Below are positions 34,412 through 48,158 of a stretch of DNA of 64,000 nucleotides, piece after piece (positions within the stretch are counted from its first letter, which is position 1; each line of letters begins with the position of its first letter). Both the position numbers and the translations under genes were made by a program. Below the pieces are notes generated by a model, which was given only the letters and a program-made list of their open reading frames with translations, was not told the DNA's origin and searched no databases. The stretch comes from Amblyornis subalaris (lineage: Eukaryota > Chordata > Aves > Passeriformes > Ptilonorhynchidae), in assembly GCA_018881555.1 (NCBI GenBank), contig JACAXG010000079.1, positions 248,001 through 312,000 on the forward strand. Direction: 5' to 3'.

Positions 34412-37400
34412 AACTGTCCCATCCAGCAGTGGCCATTAAAGGTCTTATTTCTCCTATGTGTCTAAGACTTTACTGTATCTGGCTTTGGAAAGGAATATGA
34501 CCTGATCTGTACTACAGAGGAAAACTGATTGGTAAACAAAGCACAAAACAACAAAGGGTAGACACCATTGATATCTAAACGGTAGCAAGCTGTAAGTCTG
34601 TAAGAGCTCCTGCTACAACCCCAGCACTGTAAACTGACTCTAGATAGCTCAGATCAGTGAGGTGTTCGATCTAAGTTATTATACTTGTGTATCTGCCTGG
34701 TTTATCACTGCTTAGTCTTGGCAGATCAGCTTCTGATCCATCTGAAGGGCAATTTCCCTCACAGTGTCCTACCAAATACCATCTAGGCATAAGTTTAGGT
34801 ACAAAACTGAAAATCCAGGCATTTTTAGGGTTCATCTAATGCATAGGATGTCATAATCACCCTTGCCATAATGTGGTAGAAGCCTGTTCTGGGAAAAGAA
34901 GTTGGTTTGCACGTAAAGGTTCAGTCACACCATTGGGATGAGAGAAGTCTAGGTTAAATACTTTCAGTAGATCTGTCCTGTCCCAGGGGAATGCCCTCCA
35001 GTGCCACAGAGCATTGGTTGTCACCTGTGTTAAAGCTGTGCTATTGTGCAGGCACACAGTGTTAAAGTTTTATGGATGACAGCGAGGAAAGAAGAGTGCA
35101 GTTTGGCTCTTGGTATATCTGCTTAGTGTTTTGCAAGCAGACATAAGCTTTGTCCCTTCAGGAGTCAAGCTGGCTGAACGTGAGCCAGCTCTCAGACGAA
35201 GCTGTGCAGCTGCAGGTGATGCATTGCTGACTCTAGGCTAATCAGTAATCTGGAAAGTAATCTGAAAAGTGGGTCCACTGCCACTCCAAAGCAACTAGAG
35301 AATATCCAACCCGCTGATAGAGCAGGCAGGCACGCCTCTTAAATAAGGGCACCCAGTTTTGAGGTGCTTGGAGGAGGCCTTGGACTCCAGTCAGCAACCT
35401 CCAACAGTTTCTAGGCTTGTTCTCCTTCATCTATGTCATAGAAATCATACCAAGTTTGGATTGATCACAGCAGGATCAAAGCCATTCTGTGACAATAAGC
35501 AATTTGAGCTTCCCTTTTTACTGTTCCTGGCTAGACCACTACTGAGCTTTTAAGTGTTTATAGCTTTATGTCTTATTTATCTCCAGGTCACATCACATGC
35601 TGTGTATTGACTGCAAATTGATTTTTGCTCATTGTGTAACCCTAACTTTTAAAAATAAAGCTATTGCAGAATTATATTTGAAGGCCTTGTCTCTTCACTT
35701 AGTGTTAGCTCATATGCTATATAACTTTTCTTTCTTTTGTGATCTGTTTAGCATATAAAGCTGTTACATATTTAGTAGGCATTTTCATTTTCAGATTTTT
35801 TTTTCATTTTAGACTTAACATATTTTTGTAAAACAGCGGAAATCTTAATGTGTAAAAGATTAATATGTGCTTTTCTTTTCAGATGGTCTGAGCATTAACA
35901 TTCCATAAATAGCCCAATTTTCCCTCCTCGTTGATAAGTAGTCAAATACTTCCACTAAGGACATTTTTACTTTATCATCCAGAATGTGAACAAATTTAAA
36001 TTTAACTGGCAATTATTGATGGTGAATGGAAGTAAAATATATGAGTCTTTTTCTAATTTAGTTTAGTTAATCTCATCTTCAGTGCTCTAAGTAATTACTT
36101 GAGCAACCATCAAGACAGAAGGTTCATAACAGGCTCATAGACTCATATATTGCTTTGGTAAGTGGTATTAACCAATTTATGTTGTGTCAGTATCATCCAC
36201 CAAGAAGAAATTCTAGCCTCTGATCTCAGGAACTTTAAAATGCTTTTTATTTGCATTAAGGCTCTCTAAAGAATGCAAAAATTCAAATTCAACCTCACTG
36301 TGGAATTTCTGTATTCCGCGGCTGAACTGTCACTATGAGACATCTCCTAAAAAATCACGCTTAATTCCAGACATACACATTCCCTATGAGGTTTTATCTC
36401 ATTTATGTTGTCACATAGACTGAAGGCTCGGTATCTGTGCAATCATTAAAATCATCTCCTGATCTTCAGTTCATTTGTTCATGTTGCTTTTTTATTCTGA
36501 TGCTTGACTAATATAGCAAGCTCTTCCAGGATTCAGGGGAGCTTTTTCTGCAGTTCCAAGAAAGATACTTATGGAGCCAAACCTAAAAGTTCAAAAAGTG
36601 ACAATGGATAAGAGTTGAGTGTCTACCACCTGGTATTCTACTCATGGCACAGATAATTACAAATCAAACCAGGACTGATAAATATTTGTACCAGTGGAAC
36701 CTACCCTGGAGTGAGAGTGTGTTATGCCAGACTATGCTGTACTAACTGGGTAAAGAGACAACATTTGAGGGTCCAGCTGATATAACAACTTTTCAGAGCC
36801 TTAATAAGCAAATTAAAGCAAATGCTTGGCTCTCTTAATTCTATTAGATTCTAAAATGCATTTACATAAAGAATATAGTCAGACTCCTTCTTGGGGAATG
36901 ATCATCTGATTTTAGTCACCTACACTGAGGAAAGATGAATTTGAAATACAGCTGATGCAGAGTAAGACTACTAGTGTAGCTAGTAGCCTTCATATATATA
37001 AAAAAGCTCTGCTTGTGTGGCCCCATCAGATTGAGGCTGAAAGATGACAGCTGTCTGATGTATTAATTGGTATCTAATACATTGGAGACTCAATATCAGG
37101 TGAAGAAGAAGGTGACTGAAGATTATTTTGGTTCGCTTCATCCTGAGTTTGATAACTTTTCATTCTTTTTTTCATAATTCAAATTCAATGATTGCTCTTA
37201 AGATCACTGTATGTGGAAGCCAAAAGGTAGAGTGGCTTTCTTTAAACTTACCAGAATTCAACAAAAGCAGACAGGCAGTAAATAATAGTATTATTTATTT
37301 ACTTATTTCTTGAAATACAGAGAGCTGACTTCTTTCTCCATTGTGTATGAAAAAACTCAAATGGATTTCAAACACTATTACACTAGAGTTTGAAGCTTAT

Positions 37401-37800
37401 TTGTACTCACACTGAGCAGATGTACATGGTACAGGAGACTACCTGTGAAAAGCCAGGTGTTCATACTTTTCTTGTTCTAGAGAAGCAATGCCCTGATCTC
37501 CTTTTGATTAGTTTGTACCTAGGGAAAGCAACATTCCTCTAAACATCAGACTACAAATAGAAATCTGTTATTTTCTATACTTGGTAAATATGTTTTTCAG
37601 ACTTGAAATAATGAGACCATCATGAAATCAGTCATTTATTGCTCCAGCAGTTCCAAGCTAATTAAAATCAGTGGAAGAAGCTGCAATGGGCAGTCTTATG
37701 GTTTCTTCTGAAATTGTATTTTTCTAATGTACATTTCCCTTAATCTCTTTTCATAGCATTTGACAGTGGTATATAGTTAATATTCATGTCTTTAATTTGA
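34412..37800. other. Intergenic stretch, no recognisable gene
   Basis: The stretch is AT-rich with short ORFs only. An AATAAA at 35654-35659 has a typical downstream context but no convincing upstream exon. I recognise no repeat family here. Confidence 0.5.
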
Positions 37801-38238
37801 TGTTATGGTTCAGGAATGATCCTCTCCAATTTAGTGCTTCCATTGAGATTCTCCAAACCATGCGTCTCTCGCTCACTCGCTTTCCCCCTCTCCCTGCAGC
37901 GGGATGGGGAGGAGAATTGGAAGCACAAAAGTGAAAATTGTGTCTTGAGATAAGAACAACTTACTGGAAACATCAATGAGATAAGAAAGTGAACAGCAAG
38001 AGCAACAATATTAATAACAAAGTCTACAAGACAGGCCAATAATTCACATGTGATTGCTCAGAACCAGCATTACCCGCCACGCTTACTCGACCAGAAGGGA
38101 CCCCTTCTCCCTGGAAGAGACTCCCTTCCTCCCACCCCCTGCAATGATGTGAAGTGGTATAGAACAACCTCTGGCTCCTGGCCATGCCTTCCCCCAGCTA
38201 CTGCAAAAATTGACCCTGTCCTGGCTGAAACCAAGACA
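37801..38238 (+). mobile_element. Solo LTR-like block of an avian endogenous retrovirus
   Basis: The block starts TGTTATGGTTCAGGAATGAT and ends CTGAAACCAAGACA, giving 5'-TG...CA-3' ends about 438 bp apart. Internal segments (GGGATGGGGAGGAGAATTGG, TTGAGATAAGAACAACTTAC, a GATGTGAAGTGGTATAGAAC-like stretch) resemble a common avian ERV LTR that I know only from memory, so the family is not assigned. The flanking 5-mers (TTTGA, TTAGG) do not match, so there is no clear target-site duplication; either the copy is old or the boundary is slightly off. No internal gag, pol or env sequence adjoins it, which fits a solo LTR. Confidence 0.6.
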
Positions 38239-41200
38239 TTAGGTTAAAATATACAGTCATGTTATATCGCTCAGAAGGATACAGAACTATCCTTGTGGAT
38301 AGATGCTCATCTACATTCCCAGCTACGGGGAATTTCTTCTGTAATATATCTTCTGTAAGTTTGCTGATGCACTTCCATTCTGAGCACTTGGCTTTCTTCC
38401 TGAGATTACACCATCCATGACTTCCTGAGAATCCAGAAGAAATGAGTCAGGATTTTGTCAGGAGGATTAAGATGAGATCTAGTAAGGCAGCCATGTTATA
38501 AACAGCAATGAAGAATATCCCTGCTTTGGCAACCATCTAAGTCAGGAAGGCTCCAAAATTCATGCAGCATCTGTAACTAGCTCACAAAATTTTCCTTAGT
38601 TTTCCTTCATAGGGAAATTAGAGGCTTTTTTGTTTAAACAAAACTATGCCACTGATTTGAGCTTCACCGTGATCTGCATGTGATGTGGAGCAGAGTTTAA
38701 CCTCTGCCGTCTCTAGAGGTGACTACAACTCTCATTTAAACCCTTCTACAGAGGAGACAATGAATTTCTGACCGTAAGTAGTTTCTTGTCTAGAAGCATC
38801 AAATTTTAAGAAAAACACACAGTTGGAGGGTGGTGGAATTTTCATCTCAGATACGCTCCTTAAGGCAGAGAAAGTCATCTCTAAGTCCTTTAGCCAGCTC
38901 TCCTGGGATGCATAGATGCAAATGTTATTTGTCTTAACATAAACCACCAGAAAACACACTTTCAACATTGTGTTTGAATAGTGAGATGGTGTATAAATAG
39001 TGTATTGGTCTAAGCGAACACCCCAGCTGTGGTCTGATGTAAGAAATTATCTGAGGAGAGAATATCTATCATCACTTGGACTGACAGTCTGGTCAAGCAA
39101 TTTCCTTACAGCAGGAGCTGTCTTTCCGAAGACTGCTAATGGTGAAGAAAAATGCCTTTTTATTTACTATTTGGGTGTTACAACTCTTTAAATTAGTTAA
39201 TTAAATTTAAAATAATTTGGACAATTGATAGACCTTTGTGTAGAATGTAAGGTTGTTTGCATTTATTTTAAACAGAACTTTAATTGCTATTAAACCCTGA
39301 TGAAAGTAAAAGGATATTTCACAAAAAGACTAATGAAGGAAAGAGTAAACTTTGAAGATGCTATAAAGTTTTTCTGCCACAAAAATAAAGCCATTTAGAA
39401 AAATACGGCATATGTATGAAGTCAACTACACATTCACAAGCTGAGGCTCAGTCAAGAGCATTGTGTGAAGGTGTTGAGTCAATATAGGAATGATGGTAGC
39501 TAATTTTAAGTTCAGCCAAGCATGAAAGAACTTCACAGTTTTTTGTTAGTCTTTTTCTCCTATTTTCAGACCTGTTGAAAAGGTAATCTTTATTGTACTA
39601 GCAGCTCCATACTACACTTGCCTGAGTTTTATAATATTGTGCATAGCCTCTTGCCATATTCAAGATTGCAAAAGCTAAAGGTCATAAGAACCTAGCTTAA
39701 TAACTGCCCCATTTATCACTCTTGTGCACTATGTTGACATTACAGACACATGACCTCGCGGAACACCCAGATGGCAATAAGCTCAAGAACAATAAAAGAG
39801 TTCTAATAAATTCTATGTTACCTTTTCTACTGGCTTTGTATAAAGATGTATGTGTCTATAGAAAAAAACTAAAACCAAAACGTGAAAAAAACCCCAATCG
39901 AAACCCCAACCCCAGCCTCAACCAACCTCACAGTAAATTTTAAATCTAAATTCCTTCCCACTGATTCTTCCCTTTTTTTTTTTTCCCTTGTTCTCCTGAG
40001 GTTGGAGAAGTTAACCTAATACCATGGTATTTAATGAAATTTTTCTAATATTGATATAGCATTTTCTAGAAAAATAGATACTCCAGCAAATATTACTCCT
40101 AGTGAGGATTTCACTTATGAATAGAAAACTAAATTCTTTCTCTCAGACTTCTCATTTAGCAAATAACAGCTATGTTCAATTGTATACTCAGTATCATTAC
40201 CATTATAATGCTATTTAGCACATGACAGGAGTGGAGTTGCTTTAACAGTTTTCTGTTTCTATCCTTCTGCACCTCAAATGGTAAAAATCAGTGTTAGGGT
40301 AGCAGTTTTTAGCTGCTCTCCATATTTGAAATCTCTAGTGAGGAGATGATAAATTGAGAAGGATCATGAGATGCTTGTTTCTGAGCTGGGGTCCACTTGC
40401 AATGCAGCTGCCCTTCTGTAGAGTAGTTGCCTTGGCAGGTGCTCACTGGGTTTGCTTACCTTACAGTTCCTGAGACCTGACTCTTCTGTTTACAAGGGAA
40501 GTGTAACCCAGAGACCATGTTCTAGACAAATCCACTTTCACTCCACTTTATTGCTAGTAGCATTTTATTACTTACATATATTAGCTGGTTTGTTTTTTCA
40601 ATTTGAATCTAGTGTTTCATTTCAAGAAGTTGCTCTCTGTGGACTTTTGCAGAGATAATTTTCTGCTCTTTATTGGTATTGCCGAGATTATAGATTTTCA
40701 AATAGATTGGGTTTATCAGTGTCATATGATTTCCTGATAAACTGTCCTACCCTAAAGCTGGATGTCTCTTCCTCCAGGGGCCTGGGCATGAGAATAAGGT
40801 GAGAAGACTCACCTGATTTTAAGGAGGATGGCCCTAACTGGAACAAAGACCATTCCTGACTATTTCTGCAGTATGAGGTGTTATAGGGTGGTATCTCTTC
40901 CCATTTTTCCCCACAAGATGTTNGCTGATGAAAAAGCGTGCGAGGAGAAAGGGGATCTGCAACTTGATTCGCCATTACTTCAAATCTCACAAATGCCCAG
41001 ACTGAGAATCTGCAGATGTGGAAGTTACCTGATTTTTCAAAAGTTACTGGTTGTATTGTGAGCTAACTATGATGCTACCAGCCTTTGTTACTGCCCCACT
41101 GTGGAAGTCACTGTCTCAGTGAGTAGGAGAGGCACAGAGGAGGAGGTCAGCCCATCCCTCAACAGCTCAGACTCTCAGCCCAGTGGCAGAAGAGTGTGAA

Positions 41201-43715
41201 GATTGCTGGTGTTTGAAATGGGTGACCTTAGCTATGGCGATTAGCTGTGCTAACAGTGCTTTCACCAGGGCAGGCAGGAAGGAAAAGGGTCTGCATGAGG
41301 CTCTGCTTTGTGTTACTCTGCCAGCCTGTCAGTGGGGCCGTTCGAGGTGTGAGCAGTTTTGGCTGTCCACAGCTGCCTGCCGTGCAGTGCAGTGGCCTGT
41401 TTACTGGCCCATGTGATTAAACAGCACTGTTTGATTTAGCAGCATTTAATGCTCATCTTGATAACAAAACATACAGGACAATAGAGAATTAAATTAAATT
41501 ATCTGCAAACCCAGTGACCCACTTTCTATTTTTAATAGAGCAGAAGTGTTTAAAATATACAATTTTTTTCATTTGCCTCACAGAAGAATGAGTTCGGAAG
41601 AAATGGTTATACTTTGCATAATACTTTAACAAGGAAAAGTTAATGTGATGTGACAAATTATATGTAGAACTGCACTGATAAAATAATTGATCTTCTGGAG
41701 ATTATTTTAATAGTTGATTTTTGTCTTTCATATGCAAATAGACAAGTGCTGGTCTTATAAAACTATTTTACAGCTAAGAAGGGAACTTACTAGCTGCCTT
41801 GTTAGTAGCATTCAGCAAAGCATCATCTTCCCAACGCAGGGAATATGTATAAGCAGGATCTAGCCAAGATAACTCTGTTTATTGCAGTTTAGACTTCATA
41901 TTCTTACATACTTGAAATTCAGAGAAACAGGTATAATAGGAGCTACAGTTTTGATCTTGTTGTGAAAAACAGATCTGATTTACCAGGTAGAGAATTGTCT
42001 AATTCTGCAATAGAATGATGCTACCTACTTCATCAACATGTTCACTATCACTGTCAATTTGTATGGAACATAATTACTATTTTTTTAAATAATTGCAGCT
42101 ATCAGAGAGGGCCTTTGAACAAGGGGAGCATATTCAAAGACAATAACATTTTCAGGGATTAATGGTGCTATAATTTTCTTAAAGGATCTTTTCTTTTTAT
42201 GCTTATGCAACTATCTATCACTTTGGCTAATATGCACATATCACATGCTTATCTGAATAACTCTTTTTTTCCTATTTTCTTGATTTACTAAAATGAAAGA
42301 TCTTCGTTAAGAAGGCAAAATGATATTTTAAGATAATATTTCTACAAAGAGAACTGTTGCCTTAGTTTTCTCCTGTTTGTACAGAGTTTCTTTCTGCTCA
42401 GCTAATTTCTTGCTTCTTACTGTTATGTAAGTAGACCATTTACAGATGAGAAACTACTAGGAAAAGAACCTAAAGGGTCTAGCAGTAGTGTCTCCTCAAC
42501 TCCTATCAGCATTTGTGATATCTTTAATGTATGTGTCTTGCTAGTCCAAGGTGAACCACTCAGCAGTTAGACTGCAAGCCTCCAGATTGAACTGACTAAC
42601 CTTAAGTTTACCCTCAACAATGTTAATATATATATTAATTATGCATGATACTGAGCCAGTAGGGTTTTCTTAACAAAAAATAGGGAGATTGAAGGTAGAA
42701 AGAAAAGCTATTTTGTCTGTGTCCTGTCCTGAAACTGTTCTGTGATGATGTTCCCAAAGGATGCAAAAATCCCGTTAGACTGCAGTGACTTTCTACAATG
42801 ACAGTTGAGTCAGGTTTTATGGTGGCATTTCTTATGCCTAAGAACTAGCATGCTAAATTTAAATTTATTCTTCCAAATAATACAGGAATTGTTGAGAGCA
42901 GTCAGAAACCTTTGCTAAACTGATAACCATACTTTTCCTGTCTCAAATATAAAATAATAAACTTATTTTATTTTTGTTTGAGTTTTAGAATGTCAATAAA
43001 ATGTTGCTCACTGTTGAAACCAATGAAACCCATTTTTTGTGTCTTGTATCTGGATTCCCTGACTCAGACGGATTAAAATCACAACACAATCTTTACCTTG
43101 GCACTTGAAAATCTTTTCTTCTCTCTCTGGCCACCTATATTAACAAAACTTAGTTTCTTCATGAAACTGTTAAAAATACTACAGTGTAATTAAGAATATT
43201 AAGTTGGGATATAAAGTAAGGATAGAAAATGTTTAAGGTGTTAAAGACATATCTTAACATCTTTATAGTCATGTTCATCTGATAAATGGTGACAACTTCA
43301 AAAGAGGAAGAACACACAGGGATACAGACAAATGTAGATATTCACACAGAGATGTGAATCCTTGGCGACTTTAAACCTCATTTCCTCGAGGCAGAGAACA
43401 AGTAGGGGCAATTTCAGCTTGTCAGTTAAATTGAGGAAAATCTATGATGAAGCTTTCTAGAGCCCTTTTTCTTCAACATTAACCCTGCCTATAATTTAAC
43501 CTCAAAATGCTGGAAGTTGTAGCTTACAGTACTAATAGATGAAGCTGGTGTTTAGGGCATTAAAACACATCTTTCTTTATTGGTTATTTTTTAGCTTGAG
43601 CTTATTCTCAGTAAAACATGCTACCAAATCTCACTAATGCCACTGATGTTTATCATTTGTAGTGCAGAAGGCTAGAAACAGAAAAGATAAAATATTGCAT
43701 TTACTTAGTGTTATT

Positions 43716-43799
43716 AAAGTATAAAAATTATTAAATTTTATATTAAGGTATAAAAATTAAATTACTAAATTTTATATTAAGGTATAAAAATTAAATTCT
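43716..43799. repeat. 34-bp AT-rich tandem repeat, about 2.4 copies
   Basis: Copy one (43732-43765) and copy two (43766-43799) are almost identical. Each contains TTATATTAAGGTATAAAAAT. A partial copy (AAAGTATAAAAATTA) precedes them from 43716. The low divergence suggests recent slippage, and copy number may vary between individuals. Confidence 0.85.
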
Positions 43800-44710
43800 A
43801 ATAATCATTCTTCAGGTAACTCTTATCCATGAGTTAGGATATTTGACAACAAACTCCTCCACTTCCTGGGGGAATGTCCCATACATTAGAGAGATAAAAT
43901 GTACTGTGAAACTTGATAGCCCTAAATTTCCCTTGTTGGTCCTTGTGTAAAAGAGCACTTGCTCAGGGTACTGAGATATTTGTACCTACCAGCTCAGCAG
44001 GTGAGATTTTGACACGATAAGACTTGGTTTCAGAAACCCAGCTGTGCCTGAAAAGAGAATTTGGCACCTATGTTTATGGCCCTGAGTCCTGTCCTTTTTG
44101 CCTGAAGAAAAGACTTAAATAGATCTGGGAAGGGAGGTACTGAAGGCAGCTGGCAGATATTTTGAGAAGCAGAACATCCTAACCGTTGGATGTGAGCCCT
44201 TCAATCCCTTCCTGGATTTGGGTCACAATTCATCTCCTACTGCTATGAGACATAATTTCAGAGGGGGAGAAAAGCTACTATATGTGTATATAGAGCCTGT
44301 GGGTGTCTTTAATCTTAGGAACTACTAAGTTTTGGGGCCCTGTAGCAAGCTGTTCACTAAATACTTGCAAATTCGAGTTCTTTTTTTCCCATCTCTGATA
44401 TTTAATTTATTGACAGTTGGAAATAGAAACGTAAGATATATAGCTTCTTAGCCCTTTAGGGTTTCTGCTAGCTGTGGGGAGGTGGGCAGTGTTATCTGCT
44501 GCCACGGCATGGCAGATCCCTGCCCATTATTAAACTCAACAGGGTTTGGGATTAGCTAGTCAAGGAGTCTTTTGCTCCAAAGGGTTAATATTTCTATATT
44601 TCTGCCTTCTTCTGGGAAAGAAATTCTGTCTGGTGTGGGTGAAGAGGCAAACGAGCAAAATACGGATGTCTTGGTCAGAGAACAGTGATTAGTTCCTCAT
44701 TAAAGGGACA

Positions 44711-44726
44711 GAGAGAGAGAGAGAGA
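44711..44726 (+). repeat. (GA)8 microsatellite
   Basis: A clean dinucleotide run of GA, flanked by ACACA on the right. Confidence 0.85.
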
Positions 44727-44875
44727 CACACTGTAACTATAGTAACCACTGCATATGTGATCGTCTACCCACCTCATCGTAACCCGCTTGGTTACAACAA
44801 AGACTTCAGGCTGTTGTTACTTGTTTGTACAGCTGTTTCTCTAATGAAGAATCACATAATAACTGCTTGTAAAAT

Positions 44876-44905
44876 ATACATATATACATATATATATGTA
44901 TTTTT
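44876..44905. repeat. TA/CA-rich simple repeat
   Basis: Alternating ATATAC and TATATA units form a short, imperfect microsatellite of alternating pyrimidine and purine. Confidence 0.7.
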
Positions 44906-47770
44906 ATATTCACACACATACACAGACTCAGAGAAACTGAGTTTCCTTATGATTAGCTAAACAGATGGATAAATCCACCAGTATAAATACCCACAGTGGT
45001 ATTTGTAATATCTCTTTTCCTGATGATTAATGGAAAAGAAATGCCATAATGACTCAGGAACCATGTTACCATTTAAGAATACTTGTATCTGTGTGTATAT
45101 ATCCATTCTCTGAACTATTACATGTTTAATTTCAGCTGCTTCTTTCTAATAAAATACCCTTAATATTTAAAATTTGAGTAAATGGAGTATGTCTCAGAAA
45201 TCCTGCTGGCTATATCAAAGCCCATTTCTGATCTGTCTCGGGTCGACAATGCCATTAACCTGATCCACTGCACTCCACACCTGGCTAACTGCATTAATGC
45301 GTGATACTGCTCACCTACTTGGAATGAAATGACTAACATTTAGCCTACTGATATGATCAAGCATAAATCTGAAAGACAAATTGCTGGCAAATGTTCTCCC
45401 TTCTAAGAAGGTCGTGGCAAGGCTTACAATATTCATCCTCCTCAATCTGGCCAAAATATCCTGTCCTGTACTGAAATTCAAGGGCAAATGTGAGTTAAAC
45501 CTAATGCCTTAGCAGCTATTTCCAAATCTTCTATTTTATGGACTTTTAGCTAGAAATTCTAAGAGCTTCTAGTCAGCAGAACTGAACATCTTTCATTGGT
45601 TTGAAACTGATATTGCCAAATAGCAAGTCCTTCCATTTCCTGGTTGTAATGAAACCACTTAGCTGTAATAATTCCATCAGCAATAAGGAGACCAAATTTC
45701 AATTAAAGTCTACCAAGAAAGATCCCTTTGCTCGATGTCAGTGAGGAGATATTACAGCAAATGAAATGCCAGAGAGAATCAAACGCATTTCTACACAATT
45801 TCTTTTTACAACAGAGGAGTGTGAGTCCAGCTGCCTAGTCTTAGAATCATGCCTATACTTCCAGTCACTGAAATGTGTGGTGGGGTTATGTGTCATGAGA
45901 CTTATTCTGATAGATTTTTTTTACTTGTAGACTGGTTCAGTGAAAAGTGTTGATTTTTTATTGTTCTCAAACAAGCTCCTGCATGTTTTCTGCCTGCCTT
46001 TAACTTTTAGAGTGAAAAAATTCTTGCCCCTCAGTGAAATTTCTCCACTAGTCTGAATATCAAGGCAAAATTTCACTGAAACATGAGTTCCACTGAAATT
46101 TCTTCTGGTTGCAATAACGTGCAGATTTTCTTCTTTCTTGAAGAAAAATCAGGCTCTTCAGGATTGGGACCATCCTGACAGAGTTCCTGGGTGTGGATTT
46201 CTACTCGCCCTTTGCAGTAATAGGGCCATGCAGTGAGTTGTCCTGGCCCTCACAATAAACACCGGCCACACAACTCCTGGCACTTTCAATTTGCTTTTCT
46301 TGCATGATCTTTGCTTTTCTTCCTCCCTGATCTGGGAGTACGTGGAGGCTGAAGTCTCTGAGGTATCCAGAATATTCAGCATATCCAGACATTTGCACAC
46401 CATAATAGATAACTGATACAGTTTACACAGAGAAAAACCTGCATATGTGAAATCTGCCTCATCACACCAGGGCTCTGTTAGGTTTGGGCTGAGGTGCCCT
46501 TGGTTTCCTAGAGTTTCCTCTTGGGCACATTGCATAACTTCTTCCCCAGAGATGCTTCTTGCCTAGGTGTGCAAGAAATGGGAGCAACTCTGAACAGGAG
46601 GGCTCTGAGAGGTTACAAACAAGGAGCCCTGTATTATCTGTCTTTAAGAGCCACTTCAGAAACAGTTGTGAAAGAATGTGTGTGGCCCATAATGATTTCT
46701 TGTCAGTGTGCGTCAGAACCAACCAAAGAAGGTCTTGAGATGTATTGCCTCAGGTTCTCACTGCTAGTAACATAGAAGAAAGGAATTTATGATACAGTTC
46801 TAATTTGTTGTTGAGAATACATACAGAATATTCATTTTAAACATGCCAAAATCAAAAGAAAACTCATAAAAGCCCACGTCATGCTTCTATTATATTTGAA
46901 GTACAGGATGGCAGCATGAGCATCTGGGAGACCTTTGGGTTTTTTGTCGCTCTATAGATGCAGTGGTCTTTTCAAGGGTCTCACGATGTACTAGCAGGTA
47001 CACTTTTTACCTTTGAAATGGAACAATACTTTCTGAGGTGTTTCAGAACACACAATAGACATCCCTTCTTTTCTGCAAAACTTTTTGTAGAGAAATCACT
47101 GGTATTTTCTTTTTCATAAATTTTCACATTCACTTCTTCTCCTTTCAGAGCAGTCAATGGACAAGTAAACACCTAGAATGTCTTTTTCTCTGTGCATGTG
47201 AAGTAGTAGGGTGAAATTCCTTTTCTGTACAACATTCTGGCAGAACTTTAAGTTATGCATATCCCGCCTGACACCAACAATTGTTTTATATTTGTGCAAC
47301 TTCAGTCTCTGAAAACAGGGTAGCATCTATTATGATTACGTGCGTACACAAAATGAACACTCGGAGCAAATTACGGAATCGGGTAGTCGAGCCTGGCATT
47401 TATAGTTACATCTCTAGACCCGAATTATACCACCTTTTTTCCATCGAAGATGAAAGTCTGCTGAATTTCAAACCTAGTTTTACTGTCTGTTTTCCACAAT
47501 GTAATTAGACTAAAGATTGTAGTATAACTTTTCCTGCCAGTTGCAGGGAATAATGGGGCAAGAAATGGGAAAATCATGCAATGGAAAAAGATGCTGAGAT
47601 GCTTTGAGATTGGTGTTAGCAGCTGAATTTTGGGGTTTTGGATCATGGGCTGGTTTATATGACACTGAGCCTGCTGGGAACATATGGGGTCCACCCATCT
47701 CAAAGTTGAAAAAGGATCTTACCTTGGGAGTTAGCATGCCTTGTTCAGAGGGCTTTAAACTAGATTTGAA

Positions 47771-48158
47771 TTAGCCTGGAGAAAAGGAGGCTCAGGGAGG
47801 AATTTTATCACTCTCTACAACTACCTGAGACGAGGTGGGAGTGAGGTGAGGGTTGGTCTCATCTCCCAAGTAGCAAGTGGCTGGACGAGAGGAAATGGCC
47901 TCAAGTTGCAACCGGTAGCGGTTTGGGTTACATATCAGGAAAATTTTTTTCATGGAAAGGGCTACAAAGCATTGGAACAGGGGAGCATTGGAACATTGGA
48001 CCTAGGGAAGTGCTGGAGTCACCATCCCCATAAGTATTAAAAAAAAGTGTGCATATGGCATTTGAGGATGTGGTTTAGTGATGGTGGTGTTTTTAGGCTG
48101 ATGGTTGGGCTTGATGATCTTAAGGGTCTTTTCCAACCTTGTTGATTCTGTGATTCTA
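47771..48158 (+). mobile_element. CR1 LINE 3' fragment, plus strand
   Basis: The copy begins at the end of ORF2 (sequence corresponding to SLEKRRLR...SLYNYLR) and covers the whole 3'UTR, ending GATGATCTTAAGGGTCTTTT and TTGATTCTGTGATTCTAA. The terminal repeat TTCTGTGATTCTA is close to the canonical CR1 end. Less than 400 bp remain, so only a severely 5'-truncated insertion is present. Confidence 0.93.

Larger units (their letters stand above)
38239..47770. other. Intergenic stretch, no recognisable gene
   Basis: AT-rich DNA with short ORFs. It holds a 16-bp AT palindrome (42623-42638), a 34-bp AT-rich tandem repeat (43732-43799), a GA microsatellite (44711-44726), a TA/CA-rich stretch (44876-44905) and a CpG cluster (47339-47446). 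An N occurs at 40923. A GC-richer patch lies at 41090-41420 without a recognisable protein. An AATAAA with a GT-rich sequel lies near 43004. Confidence 0.5.

Noticed and set aside
35654..35659. AATAAA with plausible downstream context
   Set aside because: No credible exon precedes it; AATAAA is frequent in AT-rich DNA.
42623..42638. 16-bp TA-rich perfect palindrome
   Set aside because: Alternating TA sequence is trivially palindromic, so it carries little information.
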